This document shows positions 1 through 5,099 of a DNA stretch of 5,099 bases, piece by piece (position 1 is the first letter of the stretch; every line of letters starts with the position of its first letter). This DNA is from an uncultured Pseudobdellovibrionaceae bacterium (GTDB lineage: Bacteria > Bdellovibrionota > Bdellovibrionia > Bdellovibrionales > JAMPXM01). Where the stretch lies: the NCBI GenBank assembly GCA_934277865.1, contig CAKQVW010000230.1, forward strand, positions 1 to 5,099. Reading direction: 5' to 3'. Position numbers and translations under genes: made by a program. The notes under the pieces are model-generated. The model did no database searches. It saw only the letters and a program-made list of their open reading frames with translations, and had not been told where the DNA came from.

Positions 1-187
1 GATGGTGATCCATGATCTTCAGCGAAGGTGTCGACTTAAGCGACATCATCGTCGAGAACGAATTTGTTTTGTACTTCACCAGGTACTCGCCTGGGATCTT
101 TTCTTGAGCCGACGCGTTTGACGATGCGATCGCAATTGTCGAAACAATCGCTCCCATCATCAGTCGACTGGAGATTGATTGGAACAC
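1..187 (-). CDS. Secreted protein N-terminus, probable subtilisin-like (S8) protease precursor with I9-type propeptide; cut by the left edge
   Basis: Only the first 62 codons are in the window. The reading frame opens with GTG at 187-185, placed 5 bases after a strong Shine-Dalgarno AAGGAGGG (200-193). This spacing is why GTG is preferred over the in-frame ATG codons at residues 10 and 11. Residues 1-27 form a typical Sec signal peptide: a short n-region with Arg8, a hydrophobic core (MMGAIVSTIAIA), and an ASA|Q cleavage site after Ala27. The mature start, QEKIPGEYLVKYK, resembles the first beta strand of the inhibitor I9 propeptide found before secreted S8 serine proteases ('PGEYIVKFK' style). 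The catalytic domain lies outside the window, so the protease call is by motif resemblance only. It could be another exported protein. The gene is on the same strand as the ABC operon but 327 bases away, so it probably has its own promoter. Confidence 0.6.
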   Translation of the reverse strand, partial: MFQSISSRLMMGAIVSTIAIASSNASAQEKIPGEYLVKYKTNSFSTMMSLKSTPSLKIMDHH

Positions 188-192
188 TGGAA

Positions 193-200
193 CCCTCCTT
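193..200 (-). promoter_or_regulatory. Ribosome binding site of the exported protease-like gene
   Basis: On the minus strand the sequence reads AAGGAGGG, nearly the full anti-Shine-Dalgarno complement, and ends 5 bases before the GTG at 187. It decides the start in favour of GTG over two downstream in-frame ATG codons. Confidence 0.7.
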
Positions 201-223
201 GGTGGTTACTTCGCTATCCGTGC

Positions 224-230
224 ATCTATA
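224..230 (-). promoter_or_regulatory. Possible -10 element for the exported protease-like gene
   Basis: On the minus strand a run of seven T is followed by ATAGAT, so the hexamer TATAGA (230-225) fits a sigma70 -10 box. It lies about 37 bases upstream of the GTG start, leaving a short leader. No convincing -35 box is found at a 16-18 base spacing (CGAAAT is the best at 17). This is a weak prediction. Confidence 0.25.
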
Positions 231-301
231 AAAAAACTGGGTCGTGGATTTCGGACATCCTGCTAAATCCCCGTCCCTGTTCCCACCACTCGTCCATGAG
301 C

Positions 302-318
302 GGTTCCGTTTTGGAACC
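302..318. repeat. Short perfect inverted repeat GGTTCC-GTTTT-GGAACC
   Basis: A 6-bp stem with a 5-base loop lies about 115 bases upstream of the GTG at 187. Neither side has a T tract, so it is not an intrinsic terminator. A role as an operator upstream of the protease-like gene is possible, but a 6-bp match is also expected by chance. Confidence 0.35.
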
Positions 319-440
319 TAACCGTAGATCGAGGTTACAGATTGCGCCCCAAAGCTCAAAGCAAGCCTTTTGGGAAGCAGCGCACTCTAGCTAATGGTCC
401 AGCAGGTACCTCCTTGTTTTTTGATTTGCAGCGCGGCAGT

Positions 441-457
441 TCGCGACGAAATCGCGA
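441..457. repeat. Short perfect inverted repeat TCGCGA-CGAAA-TCGCGA
   Basis: A 6-bp GC-rich stem with a 5-base loop lies 58 bases beyond the stop codon of the second ABC gene. It sits where a 3' stabilising hairpin or terminator would be expected, but on the minus strand it is followed by ACTGCCGCGC and not by T residues. TCGCGA is itself palindromic, which makes the match less meaningful. Confidence 0.35.
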
Positions 458-514
458 TAAAGCGAAGCAGAGATTCCTGCTTCTGGACCGAGGTCTAGCT
501 TGGTTGACGAAGAG

Positions 515-2377
515 TCAAGCGAGTTCCGACTCGCGGAAGAGCGGCAGCACGACTTCTGGACGGTCGAACATACGAACCGAACCAGACTTCAGCCACAAGA
601 CTTTGTCACAGCCGAGAACAGTCGTCAGGCGATGGGCGATGATGATCTGCGTGCGATCCGAGAAAAACTCTTCGGTCGCTTTCACCAAGACCTCTTCCGT
701 TTGCGGATCGATCGAACTTGTCGCCTCATCCATCACGATGAGTGGTGCATCCTGCAGAAGGCAGCGGGCCATGCAGAGCAGTTGTCGCTCGCCGGCTGAG
801 AGATTTTTTCCTTTTTCCTCGATGTGCGAGCTCAGACCATCGTTCAGTCTTCGAAACCAAGTATCGAGCTCCACACGTTCGAGTGCCTCAATCAGGACCG
901 TGTCCGAATGTCTGCCTTGAAGATCCAAGTTCTCGCGCAAGGTGCCTCGGAATAGCGTTGGGTCTTGCGCAATGTAAGCAATCGAGCGGCGATAAACACC
1001 TAAGTCCGCGCCCTCACCTTGTCCGGCTTTTCCAGGGACTGCGGCCTGCTGCCCCTCGATACGAATCTCACCTTGGTCGATTGGATACAGACGGAACAAC
1101 GCCTGTATCAGACTGGATTTTCCACTTCCCGTTCGACCGACGATTCCGACTTTTTCGCCCGGACGAATTTCAAAGCTGACATCGTTAAGAACCCACGGCA
1201 GCTCCGGAGAATAGCGAAATTTGAGATTCTTCACATGCACGGCAGCCGCTCGGCGAAGCGTGAGTTTTTCACGCGTCATCTGCGCTTCCTCATCTACCGA
1301 ATATTGTGGATGACCAAGCTTGAACTGTGCCGATGCCGGGAGTTTAAGCCCAGGTTCGAGACTCTGGCGCAAGTACTCATCAAGACGCTCGACTCCTGTC
1401 ATCGCTTCTTCAAACTGCGCCATCCATTCAAAGAACATCTGCACGCTACTTGCCGAGAGCATGATGAACGCAAAGGCGACACCGACCGCGCCAACAGACG
1501 CCTGCCCCGTCTCGACCAGCCACCAGCCAAGCGAACCCGTCGCCAACAACAAAAACGCCGTCAACCCACCCATCTGCAAAGAGAAAAAGATGAGGTACTT
1601 CTGCGTGCGCATACGACGACTGAGGTAGTCACTATTGAGAAGTTCAAAACGTCGCGAGAACTCCTTCACTCGATCGAAGATCCGAATCGAGGTTGCGCCT
1701 TGAGCGCTTTCCGCAAAATGTGCGATCGAAGGTGAACGCGAGCCCGAAAGCGCTCGACGCTCTCGCCGCAGAGTTGATTGATTCAGGCGATAAACCAGCC
1801 CCTGCAAAAGCGCCACAAACACAAAAAGCACGAGGAAGTACACATTCGCCGCGGCAATCAAAATCGTCATCGCCAGCAGGTCAAAGATGATGGCGAAGAA
1901 TTCCGCTAGCGGACCTCCGAATAGTCGAAAGACATTGCCATAGTCGCTCGAGAACCGTGTGACGATACGCCCCACGGGCTGCGTATCGAAAAATGGCATC
2001 GACAAGCGCGAGGTGCGCAAAGTGACTTCGTCATAAAGTCGAGAGATCGCTTGCGCCGATAGCCTCGAAAACGCGACCCGATAGAGTGAAATAAAGAGGA
2101 AGCCCGAGACGGTCACGGTCGCAAGCAGCGTGATGAACTGGTCGTGTGTGTAGGCCTTAAGGAAATCAGGCCGAGCGGTCGGATCCGCCCACCAGCTAAT
2201 CAAATTGGCATTGCCCAACATCAATAGTCGACCAATGAAACCCACGACCAACAAAGAAAGAATACGACCGCGAAACGGGAGGTAAGCATTGTAAACCGTG
2301 TTGAGCACATTGGGCGAGTATCGTCCCTTAAATTGCCGTTCTTCACCGATGAATTTTCTAGAAGTACCCGCGCTCAT
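515..2377 (-). CDS. ABC exporter half-transporter, ABCC/MRP-like second half (TMD2-NBD2)
   Basis: A 620-residue inner-membrane ABC exporter subunit. The N-terminal membrane domain shows about six hydrophobic segments (roughly residues 37-56, 83-103, 157-178, 181-198, 262-288, 294-318). The ATPase domain follows from about 378: A-loop Tyr389 (KFRYSPELP), Walker A GRTGSGKS (414-421), Q-loop Gln471, signature LSAGE (526-530), Walker B LIVMD with catalytic Glu551, D-loop SSID, and switch His582. The strings RYSPELPWVL, GEKVGIVGRTGSGKSSLI and ERQLLCMARCLL are hallmarks of NBD2 in the ABCC (MRP) family. About ten extra Gly-rich residues (446-458) sit between Walker A and the Q-loop. The ATG overlaps the stop of the upstream ABC gene (ATGA) and has an AGGAGG 7 bases upstream. 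It most likely heterodimerises with that neighbour. Its own site keeps the catalytic Glu, so with the partner's LSGGQ it should form the active ATP site. The substrate is unknown; drug, lipid or conjugate export are all possible. Confidence 0.95.
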   Translation of the reverse strand: MSAGTSRKFIGEERQFKGRYSPNVLNTVYNAYLPFRGRILSLLVVGFIGRLLMLGNANLISWWADPTARPDFLKAYTHDQFITLLATVTVSGFLFISLYRVAFSRLSAQAISRLYDEVTLRTSRLSMPFFDTQPVGRIVTRFSSDYGNVFRLFGGPLAEFFAIIFDLLAMTILIAAANVYFLVLFVFVALLQGLVYRLNQSTLRRERRALSGSRSPSIAHFAESAQGATSIRIFDRVKEFSRRFELLNSDYLSRRMRTQKYLIFFSLQMGGLTAFLLLATGSLGWWLVETGQASVGAVGVAFAFIMLSASSVQMFFEWMAQFEEAMTGVERLDEYLRQSLEPGLKLPASAQFKLGHPQYSVDEEAQMTREKLTLRRAAAVHVKNLKFRYSPELPWVLNDVSFEIRPGEKVGIVGRTGSGKSSLIQALFRLYPIDQGEIRIEGQQAAVPGKAGQGEGADLGVYRRSIAYIAQDPTLFRGTLRENLDLQGRHSDTVLIEALERVELDTWFRRLNDGLSSHIEEKGKNLSAGERQLLCMARCLLQDAPLIVMDEATSSIDPQTEEVLVKATEEFFSDRTQIIIAHRLTTVLGCDKVLWLKSGSVRMFDRPEVVLPLFRESELA

Positions 2378-4326
2378 ACCGGATCCTCCTCTTCATTAAC
2401 AGGTGAGGCGTGCGCGTGAACGGCCGGCAAATCGCCGGTCGGCACGAGCTTGGGGGCCGACGAATCCTCCTGCCCTCCGGTGTCCATGCTGCTCACAAAC
2501 TCTCGAAAATCGGCGTCGCGCGCCACCAGATCGTGGAATCGGCCTTGAGCATGAATGCGACCTCTCTTCATAAAAAGCACGCGGTCCACACGTTCGAGCA
2601 CGGAAAGTCGATGAGTCACCATTAGCCGAGTCGTGCGCGCCCACTCGCCAAAAAGCAGAGTTTCAAACAGCAGCCGTTCGGTGTCGACATCCACGGCGCT
2701 TAAAGCGTCGTCCAACAGAACCACTGGGTGTTTGAGGTACGCCGCACGCGCCAACCCCACGCGCTGTTTCTGCCCTCCAGAAAGGTTCACGCCACGTTCG
2801 CCAAACTCGGTCGCAAGCCCATCGGGCACACCTTCATGATTGGGATCAAACTGCGCCGCGCGCAGAGCCTTCAACACTCCCGCATCGTATTCTGCACCGG
2901 CTCCATAACGAAACACCACGTTCTCACGCAGATTGGCGCTCATCACAAAACCATCTTGCGGCACGAAGCCAAAGTAGGGGCGTCGCGCTTCACGACTGGA
3001 GTCGGCCAGCTGAGTTTGGCCCACGAGAAGGCTCTTCAGCGAGGCGCCGGTTTCCCCAAGCAAACTCATCAGCAGCAAACTTTTTCCAGAGCCGACTTCG
3101 CCGACAATCGCCGTGAACTCGCCAGCCCGGATTTCAAAACTCACATTATCAAGAAGCTTCTTTTCACCCTGAGCTGTCTGCACCTTGAGATCGAGTCCTT
3201 CGACCACCACACTCTGCGCCGTCGAATCAATCGCGACCGAAGGCACCGACACGGACGATTGCTCTGACGTTCGAACTCGCGACTTCATGCGTGCATAGTC
3301 GATCAATGTGAAACCCAGCGATTCCTGGTGGCGGGCGAGAAAGGCTTCGACTCGCTTTATGGATGTCCAACCATCAAACGTGAAGGTGAAAATCCAGGGC
3401 ACCTGTCGAAATGGCCTCGACAAAAAGACACCAAATATCCAGAGCAAGGCAAAATAGTCGCCTGGAGTTGCCGCCGCGCCCTTTACTTGGACCAATGTGA
3501 TCACGGCGACGAGGTTCATGAAAAAATTGATTGAAGAGCCAAAGGCTCCCATCATCTGCCCATTGGTCACCATGCGCACGCGATTGACAGTTTCTTCTTC
3601 GCGCTTTGCAAAAATCTTTTTCTCAAAACTTTCCACCCACCCCAGAATACGAAGCAGGCGGATGTTTTGAATCCACTCGTTCACCAAGCCTGTGCGATCT
3701 GCCGCGAGTTTTTTGAAGCTCTGAAAGAACCTCGACTGGCGAACTGAGAGCGCGATGCTGATCGAGAGCACCACCACCATCACCAAGACCGTGATCCCAA
3801 TAGGAATTCCACAGATCATCTGCACAGCAATCGGGGCGCAAACAAATGGGAACACGACTCCAGCACCTAGCGGGATCGTCTGATCCACCAAGGCCGTCGA
3901 TCCGGGAACGTCTGTCGCATAAATTGAAACCGCCTCGCCCACTGTCTGCCCGAGCGTCTGATCTTGTCTCAGTGAGAGCGTCTTTTGATAGACAACCTCT
4001 CCTATGATCTCTTGTCGCTTCACGGCCTCTCGAATCCCTAACCAGCCGGTGAACGTGCCGATCCATTGAGTCAGAAGCATCGACACAAAGGCGGCGACCA
4101 AAAGCCAAATCGGGTGAAGCTGAAACAAGGCCGTCTCAAGAGAGGCCAGCAGCGTGTCTCCGTACTGTGTCTCTGGACGGACGTTTGTTAGGTAGTCGAC
4201 AAAGACTTTCTGAAAAAAGGGAGCCGCGAGACCAGCGATCGCCGAAAACAGCGACAACACCACCATGACAACAAGCCATGGCCAGCGATGAGCGAGCATG
4301 AAAAACAGCGTTTGGTTTTTTCTCAC
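2374..4326 (-). CDS. ABC exporter half-transporter, ABCC/MRP-like first half (TMD1-NBD1) with degenerate ATP site
   Basis: A 650-residue inner-membrane ABC exporter subunit. Hydrophobic segments occur near residues 17-38, 73-95, 152-172, 175-196, 258-281 and 290-312. The ATPase domain starts near 372: Walker A GEVGSGKS (409-416), Q-loop Gln457 (GFVPQDGF), signature LSGGQ (515-519), Walker B VVLLD with Asp540 in place of the catalytic Glu, SAVD D-loop, and switch His572. GERGVNLSGGQKQR and LLDDALSAVD are typical of NBD1 in ABCC/MRP proteins, where the Glu-to-Asp change is also usual. The A-loop aromatic seems absent (Val382 by my alignment). An acidic tail of about 40 residues follows the NBD, where the linker of a full-length MRP would be. 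The start is GTG at 4326, with GGAGG 5 bases upstream, 14 bases after the msrB stop. The stop overlaps the next ABC gene. It probably forms the regulatory half of a heterodimer and contributes LSGGQ to the partner's active site. Confidence 0.95.
   Translation of the reverse strand: MRKNQTLFFMLAHRWPWLVVMVVLSLFSAIAGLAAPFFQKVFVDYLTNVRPETQYGDTLLASLETALFQLHPIWLLVAAFVSMLLTQWIGTFTGWLGIREAVKRQEIIGEVVYQKTLSLRQDQTLGQTVGEAVSIYATDVPGSTALVDQTIPLGAGVVFPFVCAPIAVQMICGIPIGITVLVMVVVLSISIALSVRQSRFFQSFKKLAADRTGLVNEWIQNIRLLRILGWVESFEKKIFAKREEETVNRVRMVTNGQMMGAFGSSINFFMNLVAVITLVQVKGAAATPGDYFALLWIFGVFLSRPFRQVPWIFTFTFDGWTSIKRVEAFLARHQESLGFTLIDYARMKSRVRTSEQSSVSVPSVAIDSTAQSVVVEGLDLKVQTAQGEKKLLDNVSFEIRAGEFTAIVGEVGSGKSLLLMSLLGETGASLKSLLVGQTQLADSSREARRPYFGFVPQDGFVMSANLRENVVFRYGAGAEYDAGVLKALRAAQFDPNHEGVPDGLATEFGERGVNLSGGQKQRVGLARAAYLKHPVVLLDDALSAVDVDTERLLFETLLFGEWARTTRLMVTHRLSVLERVDRVLFMKRGRIHAQGRFHDLVARDADFREFVSSMDTGGQEDSSAPKLVPTGDLPAVHAHASPVNEEEDPV
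2385..2390 (-). promoter_or_regulatory. Internal ribosome binding site of the second ABC gene
   Basis: AGGAGG on the minus strand lies inside the last codons of the first ABC gene and ends 7 bases before the ATG at 2377. Together with the 4-base ATGA overlap it suggests translational coupling while keeping strong independent initiation, which suits near-equal amounts of two partner subunits. Confidence 0.75.
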
Positions 4327-4340
4327 GCGCTCCTCCCCTT

Positions 4341-4778
4341 TCAGACTTTCTCTCGTCTGACGAATTTCAAACTCGCAGAATTTATGCAGTAGCGAAGGCC
4401 GCCTGGGGGTGGACCGTCATCAAAAACATGCCCGAGGTGCGCCTTGCAGTTCCGACAGACCACCTCCACACGAATCATGCCGTGCGATTCATCCAAGCGA
4501 TCTTCAACCTTCGAGTTCTCATCGGTTGCACGCTTGCCAAGTGCCATCGCGCTCACCCGTCGATCCGCGGGTTCTGTAAAGCTCGGCCACCCACAGTGCG
4601 ACTCGAACTTGGCGCCCGAATCAAAAAGGACTTCGCCGCAAACCACGCAGGCATACTGGCCATCTTCAAAATGATTCCAGTACTCACCAGTGAAGGCGCG
4701 TTCGGTGCCAGCTTCTTGAGTCACTCGGTATTGTTCGGGTGTGAGGCGCTTGCGTAGGTCGTGGTTCATGAGCCTCAC
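4341..4778 (-). CDS. msrB: Peptide-methionine (R)-S-oxide reductase MsrB
   Basis: MsrB reduces the R epimer of methionine sulfoxide in proteins, using thioredoxin as the usual reductant. With the GTG start at 4778 the protein has 145 residues, the normal size of a single-domain MsrB. Visible motifs: zinc-binding Cys44-x-x-Cys47 (ACVVCG) and Cys108-x-x-Cys111 (CRNCKAHLGHVF), resolving-type Cys62 in HCGWPSF, His99 (HGMIRVEV), and catalytic Cys131 in RYCINSASLKF. All key residues are intact. There is no signal peptide, so it should be cytoplasmic. The start was chosen because AAGG lies about 9 bases upstream of the GTG, equivalent to good Shine-Dalgarno alignment. The ATG at 4769 has GAGG only 3 bases away. 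The frame stays open to an ATG at 4919, but that extension resembles no MsrB leader and runs through the repeat. It is the first gene of a probable operon with the two ABC genes. No fused MsrA domain or msrA gene is in view. Confidence 0.96.
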   Translation of the reverse strand: MRLMNHDLRKRLTPEQYRVTQEAGTERAFTGEYWNHFEDGQYACVVCGEVLFDSGAKFESHCGWPSFTEPADRRVSAMALGKRATDENSKVEDRLDESHGMIRVEVVCRNCKAHLGHVFDDGPPPGGLRYCINSASLKFVRREKV

Positions 4779-4785
4779 GATATTG

Positions 4786-4792
4786 CCCCTTT
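4786..4792 (-). promoter_or_regulatory. Likely ribosome binding site of msrB
   Basis: The minus strand reads AAAGGGG followed by CAATATC and the GTG at 4778. AAGG pairs with the 16S tail at favourable spacing. This supports a start at 4778 over the ATG three codons downstream or the distant ATG at 4919. The match is imperfect, so the ATG at 4769 remains possible. Confidence 0.5.
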
Positions 4793-4874
4793 TTGGCGCC
4801 TCTGCAAAGCAGTTGAGCACGCGGCTGCTCGCGTTATCCCGCGCAAACGGCGGTTTAGCCCCCGCCAGCATGTG

Positions 4875-4889
4875 CCGGCTAATTGCCGG
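4875..4889. repeat. Inverted repeat CCGGC-TAATT-GCCGG in the divergent spacer
   Basis: A 15-bp dyad with 5-bp GC arms and an AT-rich centre lies between msrB and the plus-strand gene, next to the tandem decamers. The shape fits a small operator, but the arms are short and it could be chance. Confidence 0.35.
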
Positions 4890-4890
4890 A

Positions 4891-4940
4891 AGTTTGCATA
4901 GGTAAGCATAGGTAAGCATGGGTAAGCATGGGTAAACAGA
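4891..4940. repeat. 10-bp tandem repeat, unit GGTAAGCATR, three good copies plus two degenerate ones
   Basis: Three in-phase copies lie at 4901-4910 (GGTAAGCATA), 4911-4920 and 4921-4930 (both GGTAAGCATG). Flanking units at 4891-4900 (AGTTTGCATA) and 4931-4940 (GGTAAACAGA) each match about 7 of 10 positions. The array fills the space just upstream of the plus-strand start at 4957 and lies about 115 bases upstream of the msrB start. The 10-bp period is close to one DNA helical turn, so it could be an iterated protein-binding site. A simple slippage expansion is the plain alternative. Confidence 0.85.
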
Positions 4941-4956
4941 AGGGATCGGGAGCGTT

Positions 4957-5099
4957 ATGAAATCAAAATTCTCTCAACTGGGTGCAACGTCAGGATCTGC
5001 GGCTAATTCGATCTTGCCGTCGGTCTTGCTGTCGAAATCTTGGACAGCGATTGGGCTGACGGCGCTTGCATCCCTCCTTCTGCTGGGTAATGCGGCATG
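4957..5099 (+). CDS. Exported or membrane-anchored protein of unknown function, N-terminus only
   Basis: The first 47 codons are visible and the gene runs off the right edge. The ATG at 4957 follows GGGAG with a 4-base gap. The start MKSKFSQLGATSGSAA is a polar n-region of about 30 residues ending in Lys27. A hydrophobic stretch of about 17 residues follows (AIGLTALASLLLLGNAA, 31-47). This could be a Sec signal peptide with a long n-region or an N-terminal anchor. An in-frame TTG at 5014 would give a signal peptide of more usual length, but it has only a poor ribosome binding site. No domain is reached, so no function is offered. It is divergent from msrB and shares the repeat-bearing spacer with it. 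Confidence 0.6.
   Translation, partial: MKSKFSQLGATSGSAANSILPSVLLSKSWTAIGLTALASLLLLGNAA

Larger units (their letters stand above)
188..514. other. Gene-free stretch between the ABC operon and the protease-like gene
   Basis: No supported coding region is seen on either strand. The plus-strand frames that cross it lack ribosome binding sites and protein-like composition. The right part is the 3' end of the ABC operon transcript, and the left part is the 5' leader and probable promoter of the protease-like gene. It contains two short perfect hairpins (302-318 and 441-457) and an isolated AAGGAGGT (415-408, minus) with no usable start codon after it. No stem followed by a T tract in minus-strand orientation was found, so an intrinsic terminator for the operon cannot be pointed to. 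Confidence 0.6.

Noticed and set aside
179..394. Plus-strand open frame of 71 codons
   Set aside because: No ribosome binding site, unlikely composition, and it overlaps the start and ribosome binding site of the protease-like gene on the other strand.
411..424. T-rich run as a plus-strand terminator
   Set aside because: The preceding AGGTACCT palindrome is too short to form a stable stem with a loop, and no plus-strand gene ends here.
441..457. Intrinsic terminator of the ABC operon
   Set aside because: The stem is only 6 bp and no T tract follows on the minus strand.
342..920. Plus-strand open frame of 192 codons
   Set aside because: Mostly antisense to the second ABC gene, very Ser/Arg-rich as shadow frames are, and without recognisable domains.
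1019..1735. Plus-strand open frame of 238 codons
   Set aside because: Entirely antisense to the membrane and ATPase parts of the second ABC gene, whose motifs prove the minus frame is coding.
2374..2377. Frameshift separating a single ABC gene
   Set aside because: The downstream ATG has its own AGGAGG at ideal spacing and the break falls in the linker between complete half-transporters, so two genuine genes are more likely than a broken one.
2728..3267. Plus-strand open frame of 179 codons
   Set aside because: Antisense to the ATPase domain of the first ABC gene; no motif or ribosome binding site.
3623..4108. Second minus-strand frame of 161 codons inside the first ABC gene
   Set aside because: Out-of-frame shadow of the membrane domain; Arg/Asp/Gly-rich with no domain signal.
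4779..4919. N-terminal extension of msrB to the ATG at 4919
   Set aside because: It would add 47 residues unlike any MsrB leader or signal peptide, runs through the decamer repeat, and lacks a good ribosome binding site. The GTG at 4778 gives the family's usual length.
4891..4940. CRISPR-like array
   Set aside because: The 10-bp units abut directly with no spacers, so it is a simple tandem repeat.

Overview
The window looks like ordinary chromosomal DNA from a Gram-negative bacterium of moderate GC content. All complete genes lie on the minus strand. Two features are faintly reminiscent of Bdellovibrio-like predatory bacteria and relatives: a Sec-type signal peptide followed by an 'IPGEYLVKYK' motif in a probable protease precursor, and an MRP-like (ABCC) exporter pair. 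This taxonomic guess is weak and rests on general family knowledge, not on a database search. I see no tRNA or rRNA gene, insertion sequence, CRISPR array or phage gene.

Layout, right to left along the minus strand. At the right edge (4957-5099, plus strand) is the start of an unidentified exported or membrane-anchored protein. It is divergent from the rest. The divergent spacer (4779-4956) carries a 10-bp tandem repeat and a small inverted repeat. The msrB gene (methionine sulfoxide reductase B, 4778-4341) comes next. After a 14-base gap follows a half-size ABC exporter with a GTG start (4326-2374). It overlaps by 4 bases (ATGA) a second half-size ABC exporter (2377-515). This tight packing suggests one operon: msrB, ABC half 1, ABC half 2. 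A gene-free stretch (188-514) follows, and then the start of a secreted protein that resembles the propeptide of a subtilisin-like protease (187-1, cut by the left edge).

The ABC pair is the main point of interest. Read in order, the two proteins reproduce the TMD1-NBD1-TMD2-NBD2 layout of eukaryotic-type ABCC/MRP transporters, split at the inter-domain linker. NBD1 has Asp where the catalytic Glu should be (LLDD), a canonical LSGGQ, and no obvious A-loop aromatic. NBD2 has the catalytic Glu (VMDE) and a divergent LSAGE signature. In a heterodimer this gives one competent and one degenerate ATP site, as in MRP/CFTR-type proteins. The substrate cannot be read from the sequence. MsrB repairs oxidised methionine in proteins, so co-expression with an exporter may point to stress or envelope maintenance, but that link is inference.

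I did not find a clearly undescribed system. The least explained items are the decamer repeat in the divergent promoter region and the natural fission of an ABCC-like transporter.
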